A stretch of 64,000 bases of DNA, taken from positions 50,735,905 through 50,799,904 of the forward strand of contig NC_067312.1 of the NCBI RefSeq assembly GCF_020740795.1, read 5' to 3'. The notes below the pieces were generated by a model. It saw nothing but the letters and a program-made list of their open reading frames with translations, ran no database searches and had not been told where the DNA came from. Positions within the stretch are counted from its first letter, which is position 1. Every line of letters starts with the position of its first letter. Position numbers and translations under genes: made by a program. Source of the stretch: Apus apus (taxonomy: Eukaryota > Chordata > Aves > Apodiformes > Apodidae). Shown here piece by piece: positions 1 through 11,400 of this stretch.

Positions 1-118
1 ACTGATTTAAAATACAGGTAGATACATATGGTACTTAGGGACATGCGGTAGGCTTGGCAGTGTTAGCTTAACAGTTGGACTTAATAATCTCAAGGGTCTT
101 TTCCAACTAAAACAATTC
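1..118 (+). mobile_element. CR1 LINE, 3' tail fragment
   Basis: The stretch ends with GTTGGACTTAATAATCTCAA, then GGTCTTTTCCAACTAAAAC and AATTCTATTTG. This is a diverged form of the CR1 3' UTR ending in an ATTCTATG-like octamer. It is cut at the left by the window edge. Confidence 0.75.
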
Positions 119-157
119 TATTTGACTATGCTTCTGTAAAAGAGCTGTGTGCTACAC

Positions 158-400
158 GAAGAATTGCTAGAGCCAGCCTGAGACCAGTGGCAATCTGTGC
201 AAGACTCCTCCATAAGAAACGAAAAAAAAAATGTTAAGGAAGTGGAATGTTAAGCCTGCATGTAGTAATAAAAGATGCTTTTAAGTGTATTTGGGCTGTG
301 TCTGGTTATGCTTATGTAGGGGGAAAAAAAAAAAATTCTGTTCCTAGAATTTCTATCTTTCCTAAGCCATGTAGTAGCAGTGGCTTCTGTTTGACAGTTC
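158..400 (+). repeat. Duplicated unique block, copy A
   Basis: From GAAGAATTGCTAGAGCC onward this block closely matches copy B at 2322-2545. Shared landmarks are AGAGCCAGCCTGAG, CCAGTGGCAATCT, GACTCCTCCATAAGAAAC, TAAGCCTGCATGTAGTAATA and GGCTGTGTCTGGTTATG. The right end fades where CR1 sequence begins near 415. It is not a LINE I recognise. The two copies are about 2.16 kb apart in direct orientation. Confidence 0.8.
267..272 (+). promoter_or_regulatory. Poly(A)-signal-like AATAAA in copy A
   Basis: AATAAA followed about 20 bases later by a G/T-rich stretch (GGGCTGTGTCTGGTTATG). Signal plus GU-rich downstream element is the usual layout of a cleavage site on the plus strand. It is duplicated in copy B. 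Confidence 0.35.
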
Positions 401-414
401 TGACTTCCTCCTTT

Positions 415-605
415 TTTACTATGAGGGTGACAGAGCATTGGAACAGGCTGCCTTAGGAGGTTGTGGAGTCCACTTCTCTGTAGATATTCAGAACCTGCCT
501 GGATGCAGCCCTGAGTAATGTGCTCTACGGGATCCTGCTTTAGTGAGGGGGTTTGACTAGATTATGTTTAAAGGTGCCTTCCAACTCTGACAATTCTGTG
601 AAGTG
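415..605 (+). mobile_element. CR1 LINE, 3' end fragment
   Basis: Contains GAGCATTGGAACAGGCTGCC, GAGGTTGTGGAGTC, TTTGACTAGATTATG and CCTTCCAACTCTGACAATTC, the standard last 190 bases of CR1 including the tail octamer. The 3' end meets the 3' end of a second, inverted CR1 at 624. Confidence 0.88.
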
Positions 606-623
606 ATCACTGGGGTGATCACT

Positions 624-1700
624 GAATCCCACAGAATCACTATGTTAGGGTTTAGGAGGCACTTCTGGAGCTGATCTTGTCCAGCCCCCCTGACAGAGCA
701 GATTCACCTAGAGCAGGTTGCACAGGCATCCTGCTGGGTTTTGAGTGTCTCCAGAGACAGAGACTCCACAACTGCTCTGCGCAGCCTGTTCCAGTGCTCT
801 ATAAACTCCTTACAGTAAAGAAGTTTTTCCTCATGTTTAGGTTGAACCTCTTGTGTTCCAGTTTGTGACCACTGCCCCTTGTCCTGTCTCTGGACACCAC
901 TGGAATGAGTCTGGTCCCATTCTCCTGGCACCCACCCTTCAGATCATTGATGAGATCCCCTGCTCAGTCTCCTCCAGGCTCAGCAAACTCAGCTCTCTCG
1001 GCCTTTATTTGTATGGTAGATGCTCCACTCCCCTTAATCATATTTGTGGCCCTGTGCTGGACTCTTTGCAGTAGTTTCTTGTCCTTCATGACCTGGGGGG
1101 CCCAGAATTGGCTGCAGTATTCCAGATGTGGCCTCACCAGGGCAGAGTGGAGGGAGAGGATGACCTCCCTCTAGGTGCTGACCACACTTTTTTGATGCAC
1201 CCCAGGATGCCATAGGCCTTCTTGGCCACAAGAACACACTGCTGGCTCATGGTCAGCCTGTTGGTCACCAGGACTCCCAGGTCTTCCAGCACAGAGCTGC
1301 TCTCCAGCAGATCAGAACCCAGCCTGTACTGGTGCCTGGGGTTATTCCTCCCTAGGTTCTGGACCTTATATTTGTCCTTGTTGAACCTCATTAGGTTCCT
1401 CTGCCCAGCTCTCCAGCCTGTCCAGGTCACACTGGATGACAGCACAGCCCTCTGGAGTGTCAGGTACTAAGGATACACACTGTCCCCTTGCCCAAGACAT
1501 TGATGAATATGTTGAACAAGACCAGACCAAGTAATGACCCCTAGGAGACACCACTGGCTACAGGCCTCCAACTCAACCCTGCTCCATTGATCATTACCCT
1601 CTGAGCTCTGTCACTCAACCACCTCTCAGTCCACTTATCTAACCCACACATCCTAACGTATTCATGAGGATGTCATGGGAGACGAAAAACATGGTCTTCT
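624..1700 (-). mobile_element. CR1 LINE, 5'-truncated, minus strand
   Basis: Read on the minus strand this is the C-terminal third of CR1 ORF2 plus the 3' UTR. Recognisable protein pieces are NLMRFNKDKYKVQNLG, YRLGSDLLESS, DLGVLVTNRLTMSQQC and KKAYGILGCIKK, spread over broken frames. The 5' end lies near 1700 in the reverse-transcriptase region (DTVSHDIL-type string). Confidence 0.9.
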
Positions 1701-2225
1701 CAGAGGCTGGGTTAGCTGAGATTTTTATAGGAAAAGTAGAAATTAAAATTGAGCAAGCCTGGCTTTAAAAATACGAGGAAAGTTATTTCTCCAATTGGAA
1801 AACTACGAACTTCGTTTATTACTCAATCAGCTGTAAAATGTACTTCAACTAAACTTGAAGTAGAGTGAAATACCGTAGGAATAACAACCGGATTTCCTGC
1901 TCATTTTTTTTCAGGAAGACTTAAATGCTGAAATTATGTCTTTTGCAATGTCCTAATATTTTTTTTCAGTACTGAATGTAAGAAAATTACTAATGCAGAG
2001 TCTAAGCATAAGTTAGTTTTTTGTTTTGTCAAGGAGGGTTAGAGAGGAGTATTTAATTTTTAGTGATCCAAAGTACCGGATGTACTTGGAAGCCTTATGG
2101 TTCTGTTAGGGATTATATTCCCTGAAGATACCAACTGTTCAGGAGTTTTGCTCCTGTGTCTTTGTTCTTAAAGTGCAAGGTTGGCAGTAGCTTTTAAGAC
2201 TTTTTCTTATTTTTTTTCTCGGTTT

Positions 2226-2242
2226 TGTGTGTGTGTGTTGTT

Positions 2243-2274
<32 letters not shown>
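2226..2274. repeat. GT run, T9 and A25 homopolymer junction
   Basis: A short GT repeat (2226-2239) is followed by nine T (2241-2249) and 25 A (2250-2274). The T-A junction can fold back on itself. Confidence 0.9.
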
Positions 2275-2321
2275 GCAGCTCTTGAGAGCAACAGCTGATG
2301 CCAAGTTTTATTATTTCCCTA

Positions 2322-2610
2322 GGAAGAACCGGTAGAGCCAGCCTGAGGCCAGTGGCAATCTATGCATGACTCCTCCATAAGAAACAAAAAATCTGTTAAG
2401 AACATGGAATATTAAGCCTGCATGTAGTAATAAAAGGTCCTTTAAACTGTAGTCAGGCTGTGTCTGGTTATGTTTATGTAGAAAAAAGAAATATTTATGT
2501 TTCTGTTCTCAAGATTTCTGTCTTTTCCAAGTGCAAGACTGGCAGGAGTAGCTTTTAAGACTTCTTTTACAAAAAAGCTCAAGACAACAGCTAATGCCAA
2601 GTTTTATGGA
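2322..2610 (+). repeat. Duplicated unique block, copy B
   Basis: Direct repeat of 158-400 in its first 220 bases. Its right part also repeats sequence just to its left. The string GTGCAAG..TGGCAG..TAGCTTTTAAGAC at 2176-2205 recurs at 2530-2567. CAACAGCTGATGCCAAG at 2289-2305 recurs as CAACAGCTAATGCCAAG near 2585-2601. The area is therefore a diverged partial tandem array with a spacing near 350 bases or less. Confidence 0.75.
2429..2434 (+). promoter_or_regulatory. Poly(A)-signal-like AATAAA in copy B
   Basis: Same layout as at 267-272: AATAAA, about 20 bases, then GGCTGTGTCTGGTTATGT. Both signal and G/T-rich element are preserved in the two copies while other positions vary. Confidence 0.35.
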
Positions 2611-4260
2611 TGGCTGTCTAAAACATAACTCTCTTTCAGCAAGAAAAACTGTAGAATCTTAAGCTTCAGTGTTTCATAACCTGTAAAACAAAGAATAAGT
2701 GAGGCAGCGGGAGGAACAGATGGGTGTAAGGGCACTCTTTACTGAAATAGTACTGCTGGTGAACATTAAGTATGGTGTTAAGCATTAGGACTGCCTTTTC
2801 AGGAATGGCTAACTGGACTGTACCCTTGGAAAAAACCCTCGTGATTCCTCAATTCTTTTTTCCCCCCTTCTGCTTTTCATGAACAAAAAGTCTGACAGAT
2901 ACTTTAAATTAGTAGTATTTAAAAATTGTGAGGTGGTCTAGGGGAGCAAGAGAACAGATCTGTGCACTAGGCTAGAGTAGCACCAACAGTCCTTTCTGTT
3001 ACCTATTTCCGGTGTTCTGTGAAAGTGGCCTCTTGGTATAAAAGGCTGCAAATCAGAACTCAAAAGGTGTGCGTAGAGAGAAAACTGTCATGTCCCAACT
3101 TCTTTAAGCTTTTTGCACACTGCATTTGAGTTTACTAAGGCTAGGTCTGTTAATACCGTATCAGTGGGTGGCCTGTGGGGGCATTCTTGAATGTACATCT
3201 GTTCTGTTTTGTATTTGTAGTAAATGTAATGGTGGTATTAAGAATCATGTCAAGTACATTCTGATATCCTCATTGAGGAAATAACTGCATATTCCTAGCT
3301 ATTTTTTTTTTTAGACTGTAATATTATAGTGAGTAAGGTGCATCATTTAAATTGTAACCAGCTGGGAGGGCAGTGGTTTTCTTCATTCTTGGGGTCTGGC
3401 TGAGATGGTAGTTCCTATAGCAGTTTTCATAGTGCTGTGCTTTGTATTGGTAGCTAGGAAGATAACACACACCACTGTTTTGGCTACTGCGTCAGGGCTG
3501 TCTCTTCTTGCCCAGTAGGCTGGGGTGAGATCTTGGGAGGGAACATTGCCAGGACAGTTGACCTAAACTAGTCAGAGGGATATACCGTATCACATGGCAT
3601 CTGCTCAGCCACAGAAGCTAGAAGAAAGCATAAGAGGGAAGTGGGCGGTCAGATACCTGTTATTAGAATGTTTGTTATGCAGATCAACCAACTATGCATA
3701 TTGAAGCCCTACTTCCTGAAAACTGGCTGAACATCATCTGTTGATGGGAAGGACAGAATAAATCTTCTGTTTTCCTTTGCTTCCATTTGCAGCTTTTGCT
3801 TCATTAAACTGACTTTATCTTGACCCTAGAGATATTTTTCCATATTACTGCCTCTTCCACCCGTCCTCCTGAGTAGGGGAATGACAGAGAGCTTTGTAGG
3901 CACGTGGCATCCAGCCAAGGTCAACCCACAACTCTTACCAAGGAGACAAATACCGTAGAGAAAATAAAATGGAGACATTAAGGAAAGAATATCTGACACA
4001 CTGGCTCTGCATCTGTGCTTCATTTGACAGTTTCTGTAGTCTGCTGCTGCTTTCTGGTTATTTTTAGGTAAGAAATGAAAATGTAGTATGGATATGAACT
4101 GGAAGTATAAAACAAGCTGACAACTTTCTGGTAATAGAAAAAATAGTTAATCTGGAACAGCTGTATCCTCTCAAGTGGATTTTAATTGGTACTACACCTG
4201 TTTGTACCAGATGGTGTTGTTAAATATATCAGTGCTTCTGAAGGCTTTGCTCCTTTTTGT
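2611..4260. other. Unassigned unique sequence
   Basis: About 1.6 kb without a recognised repeat or coding exon. The 7-mer TACCGTA occurs at about 3154, 3585 and 3952 (and at 1870 upstream). In human the antisense RNA EPB41L4A-AS1 with SNORA13 lies near the 3' end of this gene, so an orthologous plus-strand transcript could lie here. I could not recognise the snoRNA or its H and ACA boxes with confidence. An AATAAA on the plus strand follows at 4261-4266. Confidence 0.3.
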
Positions 4261-7200
4261 AATAAAAATAAGACACAGAGACAACCATGGAAAGCCCTAA
4301 AATTCAAGTTTTAATTGACTTTTAAATAATCTGGACACAAATATTGACACAGCCATCTATCAAACTCAATTTAAAATAAAGCACACAGTTGCTTCATGAA
4401 TACTTAATGTACATGGAACATACTAATCACATTGATATGTTTATGTATGTTGTTTTCAAACATCTTTCTAGAGAGCTTTGAAATAACAGGCTTTCCAAAA
4501 AGAGAATGTGCTATCTATTCAGCTCAATATTCACCTGTATAAAGATGATAGATTTGGCAACTTAAGTGGTAGTGATTTTTTTTTTTTTTTCCCCAACAAA
4601 CAGCTTCAATATAATGAGCTCAATTAGAATAGAAGTTGCAAAGTTAGGGATATTGGTAAGAAGTGTGGTGTAGAAAACAGCAGGTCAAGACTAGCTCCTA
4701 ATGAAAGAATCCAGCTCACAAGCAAGGGGACCAATACGGAATATACAAAAATGCTTTTGTGGTGTGGTTGGCAAGCCCTCTTTATTGTATAAAACACATA
4801 CTTCACAAAGAGGTATATACCTGTGTTGTAGGTGTTGCTAATGAATAAGTGAAAGAATTCCATAGCTTACCTATTCTTAGCACTTATGGAAGTCTCAGGA
4901 GAGGTAAATGCAGAGGTACAGTTAAAACTGTTGGCCTGAGATCAGTTCAGCAGACTAGAAGCAGAATTAGGATGAGAATGTCTCAAATACCAGTCCTTTG
5001 TCCATGTGTGGACAGGTCAGTTATTTGCATCCAAACCCAGGCTAAACTTTGCCTGACACAGTTACACATCTCCTGTTTTCTGCCTGACTCTTCAGGGAGT
5101 ACAAATATTTTGGACTCACACCCAGACTAGAAAATACAACTGTTTCTAGGCAATGAAAGTCCTAAGAAAGCCAGAGAAGGGTAGCAACACGGGGAAGGGC
5201 AGCAAACAGGCAGAAGGACAAGGTGTAGCTCAGAGCTGTAAGAGGTCAGCCACTTACACATGTAGGGCTGGTTTAGTGTGTGACACAATAAGTGCTTTCA
5301 ATGATTGATCACCTGTAGTTATCTCACACAAAAATAACAAGATCACAAGAAAATGTTCCTTTCCTCAAAAGACTGAGAAAAAGAAGCTTGAAGGGAAAGA
5401 GGCTCATGTATATGGAGTTAAGTTTCTTTTTCTGTACTATCAGCTGACAGTGACATCCTTGTCCCAGTTTTGCCATTTTCTAGCATTGACACTTAGCATG
5501 TAATGTTAGTGTGTTAAGCTTAGTCCTTGTTTTGTGGATACAAAACTGTACTGTAGTGCCCCAGACTAGCATTAGATTTACTCACACCTGTTTCTCACAT
5601 AGTCTTACTGGAGAGACCGGTAACCCAAATCCAGGACTTTGTCAGTTTTTCTTTTAAATGCAAAAAAGTTGGCTTGATTACAAAACAACTCCCCTCTGAC
5701 TTAAGAACTGAAACCTATCAATATTAGACTTGATAGAAGCCTATTTTAAGGTACAGTGAGATAAGTGAAATACCACACACTTGCCTTATGGTATCCAGCA
5801 CTAATACACAAAAGCCCACAGGCAGATTACAAGATACGTGAAAACATGAGGTTGGATGTAAACCTTGCAAGTAATTTTCTTCTTGATCAGTATTTGAGGA
5901 TTCGCATGATATGGACACTATGCACAGATAATTCTCAAATAGTAACACAAATCCTCGTAAAGTAGTAGATATGTTCTTTCTGTCTGTGCCTGAGTAAGGA
6001 ATGCAGAATAATGACAATGATTTAGTAAGCAACAAACTACAAGCAAGTGCATAATGCTCCAGCTTGGAACACCTTCTTGAAGAAATGAGTGGCTTTCATT
6101 GCAGATTCTGTAACCACTTCTTGTGTGGTCTGTCACATTTCAGTAGTCTTCCCAAAAGACTGTGATGCTCTAGATGAATCTGTATCACCACAATCCTTGC
6201 CACAGTGGTGGGTTATTTTCCCTTTGGGGTTCAGTTATTTTTGCTTCTTCTTTTTTTTTTCCTTTTTTTTTTCTTTTTATTTGTTTGGGTTTTTTTTTAA
6301 CTGGTGCTTGTCAGTATAGTACACAAAGTCATAAACAGATCCAAAAGGAACACTTTAAGTTGGAGCAATTACAATGAAACCATTTAACAAACTTAAAAAA
6401 CAGTTTGAGCAAATACTCTAAGCCAAGCCCAACAAGGTCCTGGGATGAAATCAACAGCAAATCCAGGAAATGCTGAAGAATTTCCATGAAAATAGCATTT
6501 TCACCACAGGGGGGGTTCTAAGCTGTTTCCTTCCCGTAGATTTGTTCACTGAGACTGAAGAAGCAGAATTGTCCAAAATAAGTGATCAAATAAAAATATT
6601 TATGAAGTGAATCTGCCTTCCCTGGCAGTGTGGCATCTTCTAACCGTCAGACAGATCCATACTGTGATGTGAATATACAAAATTTATGGCTACCACCCTG
6701 GCTTGTAGCATACACATGATCACCTCAGATCATGAAACAATAAATAAAACACATCAGACAAGGTTTCACTTCTCAGTTTTGTTACTTAAAATGTGTATTA
6801 CTAATCCCATGCCTCTTGTAATGCATAACTTAGATGCCTTATGCTCACTCCAGTTCTCAAACAGTATTGCTTTTCCGAGAGGGCTAAAGACCCCTGGTAT
6901 GGTGTTGCTAGGAGCAGAAGACACAGGATCACTGCAAATCTTCAGTGATTCAGTGAAGGCAGTGGGGGCTGAGTTTAAGCACAGATGTAAAAAGGCACAT
7001 GAGCTACTACAGCCAAATTAATTTGACAAAATCAATATTTAGTTTGGGGCTAACACTTAGCAAAAGTTACTTTAACAACACAAAAGATTTTACTAAGGTT
7101 CTTAATAAGTTAGCAATGCCAGAAGGCTCACCCAGTGTGCTGACTGTGGACAAAGGGGAAGCAGAGGAATGACTTTCAACTATATGTGCAAAGTGATACA

Positions 7201-7503
7201 GGACAGGAGAAGAGCTAGGCATCACTTCAGATATGTACTAGAGGACAACCCAGTCAATGTGCAGCATCATTAATACTATTACTACTGTAACAATAGAAAA
7301 AAATTGTAATTATCATACCTGAAATACTGCCTTTATCATTTTATCATTGTAGAAATGGCTCAGAGAAAAGTATGATAAGGTACTAGCATCAATTATTTCC
7401 CATGAAAAGAGATTAAGGCAGTCTTTGCTAATCTAGTTTAAAAAATAAAATAAAATAATAAAAAAGGCGAATTGCTAGCTGTCTTAAGTCCTACTCTACA
7501 AGT

Positions 7504-7509
7504 TTTATT
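7504..7509 (-). promoter_or_regulatory. EPB41L4A: Candidate poly(A) signal of EPB41L4A
   Basis: AATAAA on the minus strand, about 830 bases after the stop codon. About 38 bases further downstream is a T-rich minus-strand stretch (7438-7466), a plausible downstream element. Another AATAAA lies at 8101-8106 but is followed by A-rich sequence, and a third at 4781-4786. The site in use cannot be decided from sequence alone. Confidence 0.35.
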
Positions 7510-8100
7510 TAACCAGTACTTAAGTGCCTTGCTAAGCAGTCTTAATACAGTGGGTTGGTACATATTCTCCAGTTTTTTTCCAGTGTGGTTTACTATAAGG
7601 TGACAGATGTATTTCTATGGTATGGAATGTTCAATTAAACAATCCCTCTACATAAAAGGGCATTCAAAATTGCGAACACTTAGAACTGCCAAGGGAAAGT
7701 AAGTCTGTATCACTTCTGGAACTCACTGCTACAGCATGTTACCAAGTCTATTATTTTGAGCTAAAACAGGTCAACATTTGTATTAAAACACAAGCATCTG
7801 CTGCTGTGCTAGGCTAAAATAAACCTTGTAAGAGCTATCAGTCCTTATGTCTCAGGACACAAGTTGATCCCCATATAAGATTGTGAAGATAATTCTCCCC
7901 ATATCACACTGTATTGCACAATTGGCCAAAAATATGACTATTTTGCTTCTCTTGAAGCATCTAGTCCTGACAATGTCAGTTAACAGTCATTTTTTGGAAA
8001 AAGGCTATTCAGTTACAGAGCAGACCATAAAGCCTGTTTTGCTGCAGCAATTTTTTTTTTGTTTTTCATTTTTTGGAAATGTAACTGCTGAACATTCAGT

Positions 8101-8106
8101 TTTATT
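8101..8106 (-). promoter_or_regulatory. EPB41L4A: Alternative poly(A) signal of EPB41L4A
   Basis: AATAAA on the minus strand, about 235 bases after the stop codon. The sequence just downstream is A-rich on this strand, which is a poor context for cleavage. Confidence 0.25.
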
Positions 8107-8338
8107 AAGACTTCTCTTTTTGGTAGTCTGATCAGGCAGCTTCTCCTTGACCAGTCATACCACTAGAATGGTGTCAGTGATAAAAGTATTGCTTGATCTT
8201 TCCAGCAAGCAGGCTGCTCCTCTGAGTGTCCTGAAGAAATTGCTACCACAACGACTTTAGTTCCTTCCCCTGCACACACAAACACAAATTCTCTGATTCC
8301 AAATAATACAATCCATTCACCATCCTCAGTTACAGCAG

Positions 8339-8467
8339 TCAAGTCTCCACCTTGAAGCGTGACACCTGTACAGTTTTTATGATCTTAGTGGTGGGTTTTC
8401 CACAGATGTTGTTAGTGGAGAGCTGAGATGTTTCTTCTATTAGGCTGTCTTTAGATCCGTTCTGTCT
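8339..8467 (-). CDS. EPB41L4A: EPB41L4A exon: C-terminus and stop codon
   Basis: Last coding exon: 129 coding bases from acceptor CTCCCTTCAG at 8468-8469 to a TGA at 8339-8341. It encodes [20 protein letters not shown], then [18 protein letters not shown] and KVET. RRNGSKDSL and the basic C-terminus match vertebrate EPB41L4A. The exon continues as 3' UTR toward lower coordinates. Confidence 0.93.
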   Translation of the reverse strand, partial: RQNGSKDSLIEETSQLSTNNICGKPTTKIIKTVQVSRFKVET

Positions 8468-11400
8468 CTGAAGGGAGCAAATTAAAACATGTTGTTGAAA
8501 AGGTATATCAAAATTTAAATACTGTAGTTCAATAACTGCTGCTATGACAGCCTTAGTGTAAGGGTATGTAAATTTATATATATACGCATTAGGAATATTA
8601 CAGTCTCTGCATTTATTTGATCAAACAGAATGTTTTCTCTCTCTTGCTTCCTCTCCCCTGCCAGATGCTGCGCCTCCGTGCTATTTGGGTTCATATTCCA
8701 TATACAGAAAATGCCACAACTTATTATTTTATATTTAGCAAAACACTGCAAGCAAGTTCTTACAAAGAATTAATGGCCACTGTTGTGTGGGGGTCTTGGG
8801 CAGAGAGAAAAGAGAGAGGGTTTTGTGGACATTGAACATTGTAATATTAATTCCTTTCAGGGCATGAATTTAAGCCACATTGTATTTGATAAAACTGGAA
8901 ACAAGAAAATGTGATTTTTTAACAGGACTCAATCCCACAAGTTACCTATTTCTACAAAGCACTTAGATGTTTTTAGCCTGAAGTATACCAACTTCCCCTT
9001 TTCTGTTGGAGCAAGTCCTTACAGAAATATCAAGGACAGCTCATCTTTTTCCATCACATGCAGGAACACAAATATCCTTGAACGTGATTTCTGTCAAAGA
9101 AGAGGTGATGTGTTAACTAGCCTTACAGTGAGAAACATCTATTTATTGTTTTAAAATCATTCAATTATCAGTTATTCTAGGTGCTTAGATAAAATATGAC
9201 ATGTTTTGCTGGTTGTATTCTGTGCAGCATGTAGTTCTGGTATATTCACATGCCAGATTAACAGATATGATGACTGATGTGAAAAGTCAGGAATCTGGAA
9301 TTCGCCATTCTGTGTTCTGGTTTTCCTTTTGTGTTCTTGTGCAAGAGATCTGCAAGTGCTTTTTTAATACAATTTGTTTCTCACATTTTGCACTTAATAA
9401 AACTATCAAATCTGAGAGATATGGTACCATAATGTAAGATGAAAGCTAGTGATTACATTTAAAAGGGTAAGTTATATCCTTTTTACATTTCAATAATGTA
9501 AAAAGCATTCACCACTTGGAAAAAAAAAAAAAAAAGAAAGAAAGCAATGCTTCAAGCCCTAGCAACAAAACTTTAAGAAACCCTCCTAGAAGCAGCAAGT
9601 AAATGACAGTAGGTTGTGATTACAACTGCATCCCAAACACACTTCCATATTTTAAGAAATTGTGATAGTTGATTCTCTTCCTATGGAGAACCAGGTTTGA
9701 TCTTAAGGAAGCATCAAACTCAAATTGGGAAGGAGTCATCCAGCAGCAAAAGCAGGTGTTTGCAGGGGCATATGCTACCAAACTGTGTATATTTGGAAGT
9801 ATAAACACTGTAAATATAAACGAGTATGTAAAATTTCAAGTCACACTTCTGAAAAAATCTCAGCCAGCTTTCATTTTCACTGAAAAAAACAAAGATAATT
9901 TAAATAGAGCACTAGACTCCCTCTCCTCCTTCCAAAAAAGGAAAATTGCAAAGGATGCACAACTACTAACCTGTTGAGTCAACTGGATGCTGGGACCTTT
10001 CACATCTGAAGATCGTGTAACAGGCAGTGGAGGCACCAGATCAGTTTTTGCACTGGAATTACGATATTACAAAACTGATATTGCTATAATGAAGTAAACT
10101 ATTAACTGTGCAGAGGAAGAACAGCTACACAGATGTGAAAGGCAAAATTGGAAATGCTTATCACCTGATTTTAAGACATCCAAAAGCTACCATGCTGATC
10201 CTTAGTAGTCATGGGGCACCTCCAGGGCATAGGTCATCCCATCTTTTCTCAAGGGGCCTTTCTCCTCCTGGTGTACACAAGTGGCCTACCTTCATATAAG
10301 ATGAGTCTCCCCTGAAATTATGGGGGTGTCACACCTCTGTCAGGGTGCCATCAAGCTAAAACTAGCCTTCCAAGTGAGTGATACCATCAGCAAGACTGCT
10401 TTTGATATTGAAGGCCTTAAGAAAACTGAGAATAGAGCTGTCACTTTTCCGTTTGTAAGTACACCCTTTACACATCAATCTTCTAGGAAAGACTGATCCA
10501 CCCATTGCTGAAAGGGGTTGTCTAGAGTTCCCATGAAACAAATTACAGAGCTAATGTAGATGACATCTTAACTCTATGAAGGATGAAGGTATCTAAAAAG
10601 CAACTCATGAGTTCTCATCCCTTAGGAAACATCATGACTGAAGAACAATACTTTTGGCTTTTTCAGCTTTTCCCCCTTGAAAGAGAATCAAGCAAGCCTC
10701 TGTGGCACAGAATAGACCAGAAATGTTTTTGTACTTGTTCTAGTCATTTAGCTCTGAAGACCTACTATTTAGAGAGTTGCCTGAATCCTATGCCACGTTC
10801 ATGCCATTTCTAATCTAACCATGATCTTTGAACAACTTTTGGGCCACCCTCTACAACAGTTCACTGCTAACAACGACTTTCACATACTTCACTTCAGACA
10901 GGACAGATCTTTCTCCATCAGAGCACTGGGACCGCCGATACTGACGGTAGCTTCGAGGAGAATGTGAATGCCTAATGCGGATCGGGTCACCTTGAGTCCT
11001 AAGAGAGACACAGAATTCAAAACTGTAGGTTAGTAAACCAGATCTTCGGCACAAAAAAAAATTCAATTGCAGACTGAAAGATACTCCCTTTTTTTAATTT
11101 AAGTGTAACAGACAGCTTTTTACACTGAAATTAAATCTCGCTGAAATTAAAAGGCTGATGTTTTTCTTATGAGCCTGTACTTGGAATTCAATGCTTTCAA
11201 ATTGCAAAGGTCACAAACTGGCATGCCCATATTTGAGAATGAAACTATTTAATAATGAATGCATTAATATATACAGCTTTGAAGTCAGCTTTTTCTGTTT
11301 AGTGGTGTTGTGGAAACACATTATAATGCAAACTAGGATCCCCTTTCTGCCACAGGCAGCTGCTTGCACCAACACACTGCACCGCAAACAGGCAATTAAT

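Larger units (their letters stand above)
4267..8338 (-). other. 3' UTR and 3' flank of EPB41L4A
   Basis: About 4.1 kb of sequence without recognised LINE copies after the stop codon. It begins as 3' UTR; the end depends on which poly(A) signal is used. A pyrimidine-rich plus-strand run sits at 6246-6300. Open frames here (such as 6686-7021 plus and 5724-6035 minus) match nothing I recognise and have no supporting structure. Confidence 0.4.

Noticed and set aside
2940..3160. Possible H/ACA snoRNA with an AGAGAA hinge near 3076
   Set aside because: I could not pair two convincing hairpins or place an ACA three bases from an end.
6686..7021. 111-codon plus-strand frame in the 3' flank of EPB41L4A
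   Set aside because: No recognisable domain, no splice or promoter support, and the length is within chance for this much AT-rich DNA.
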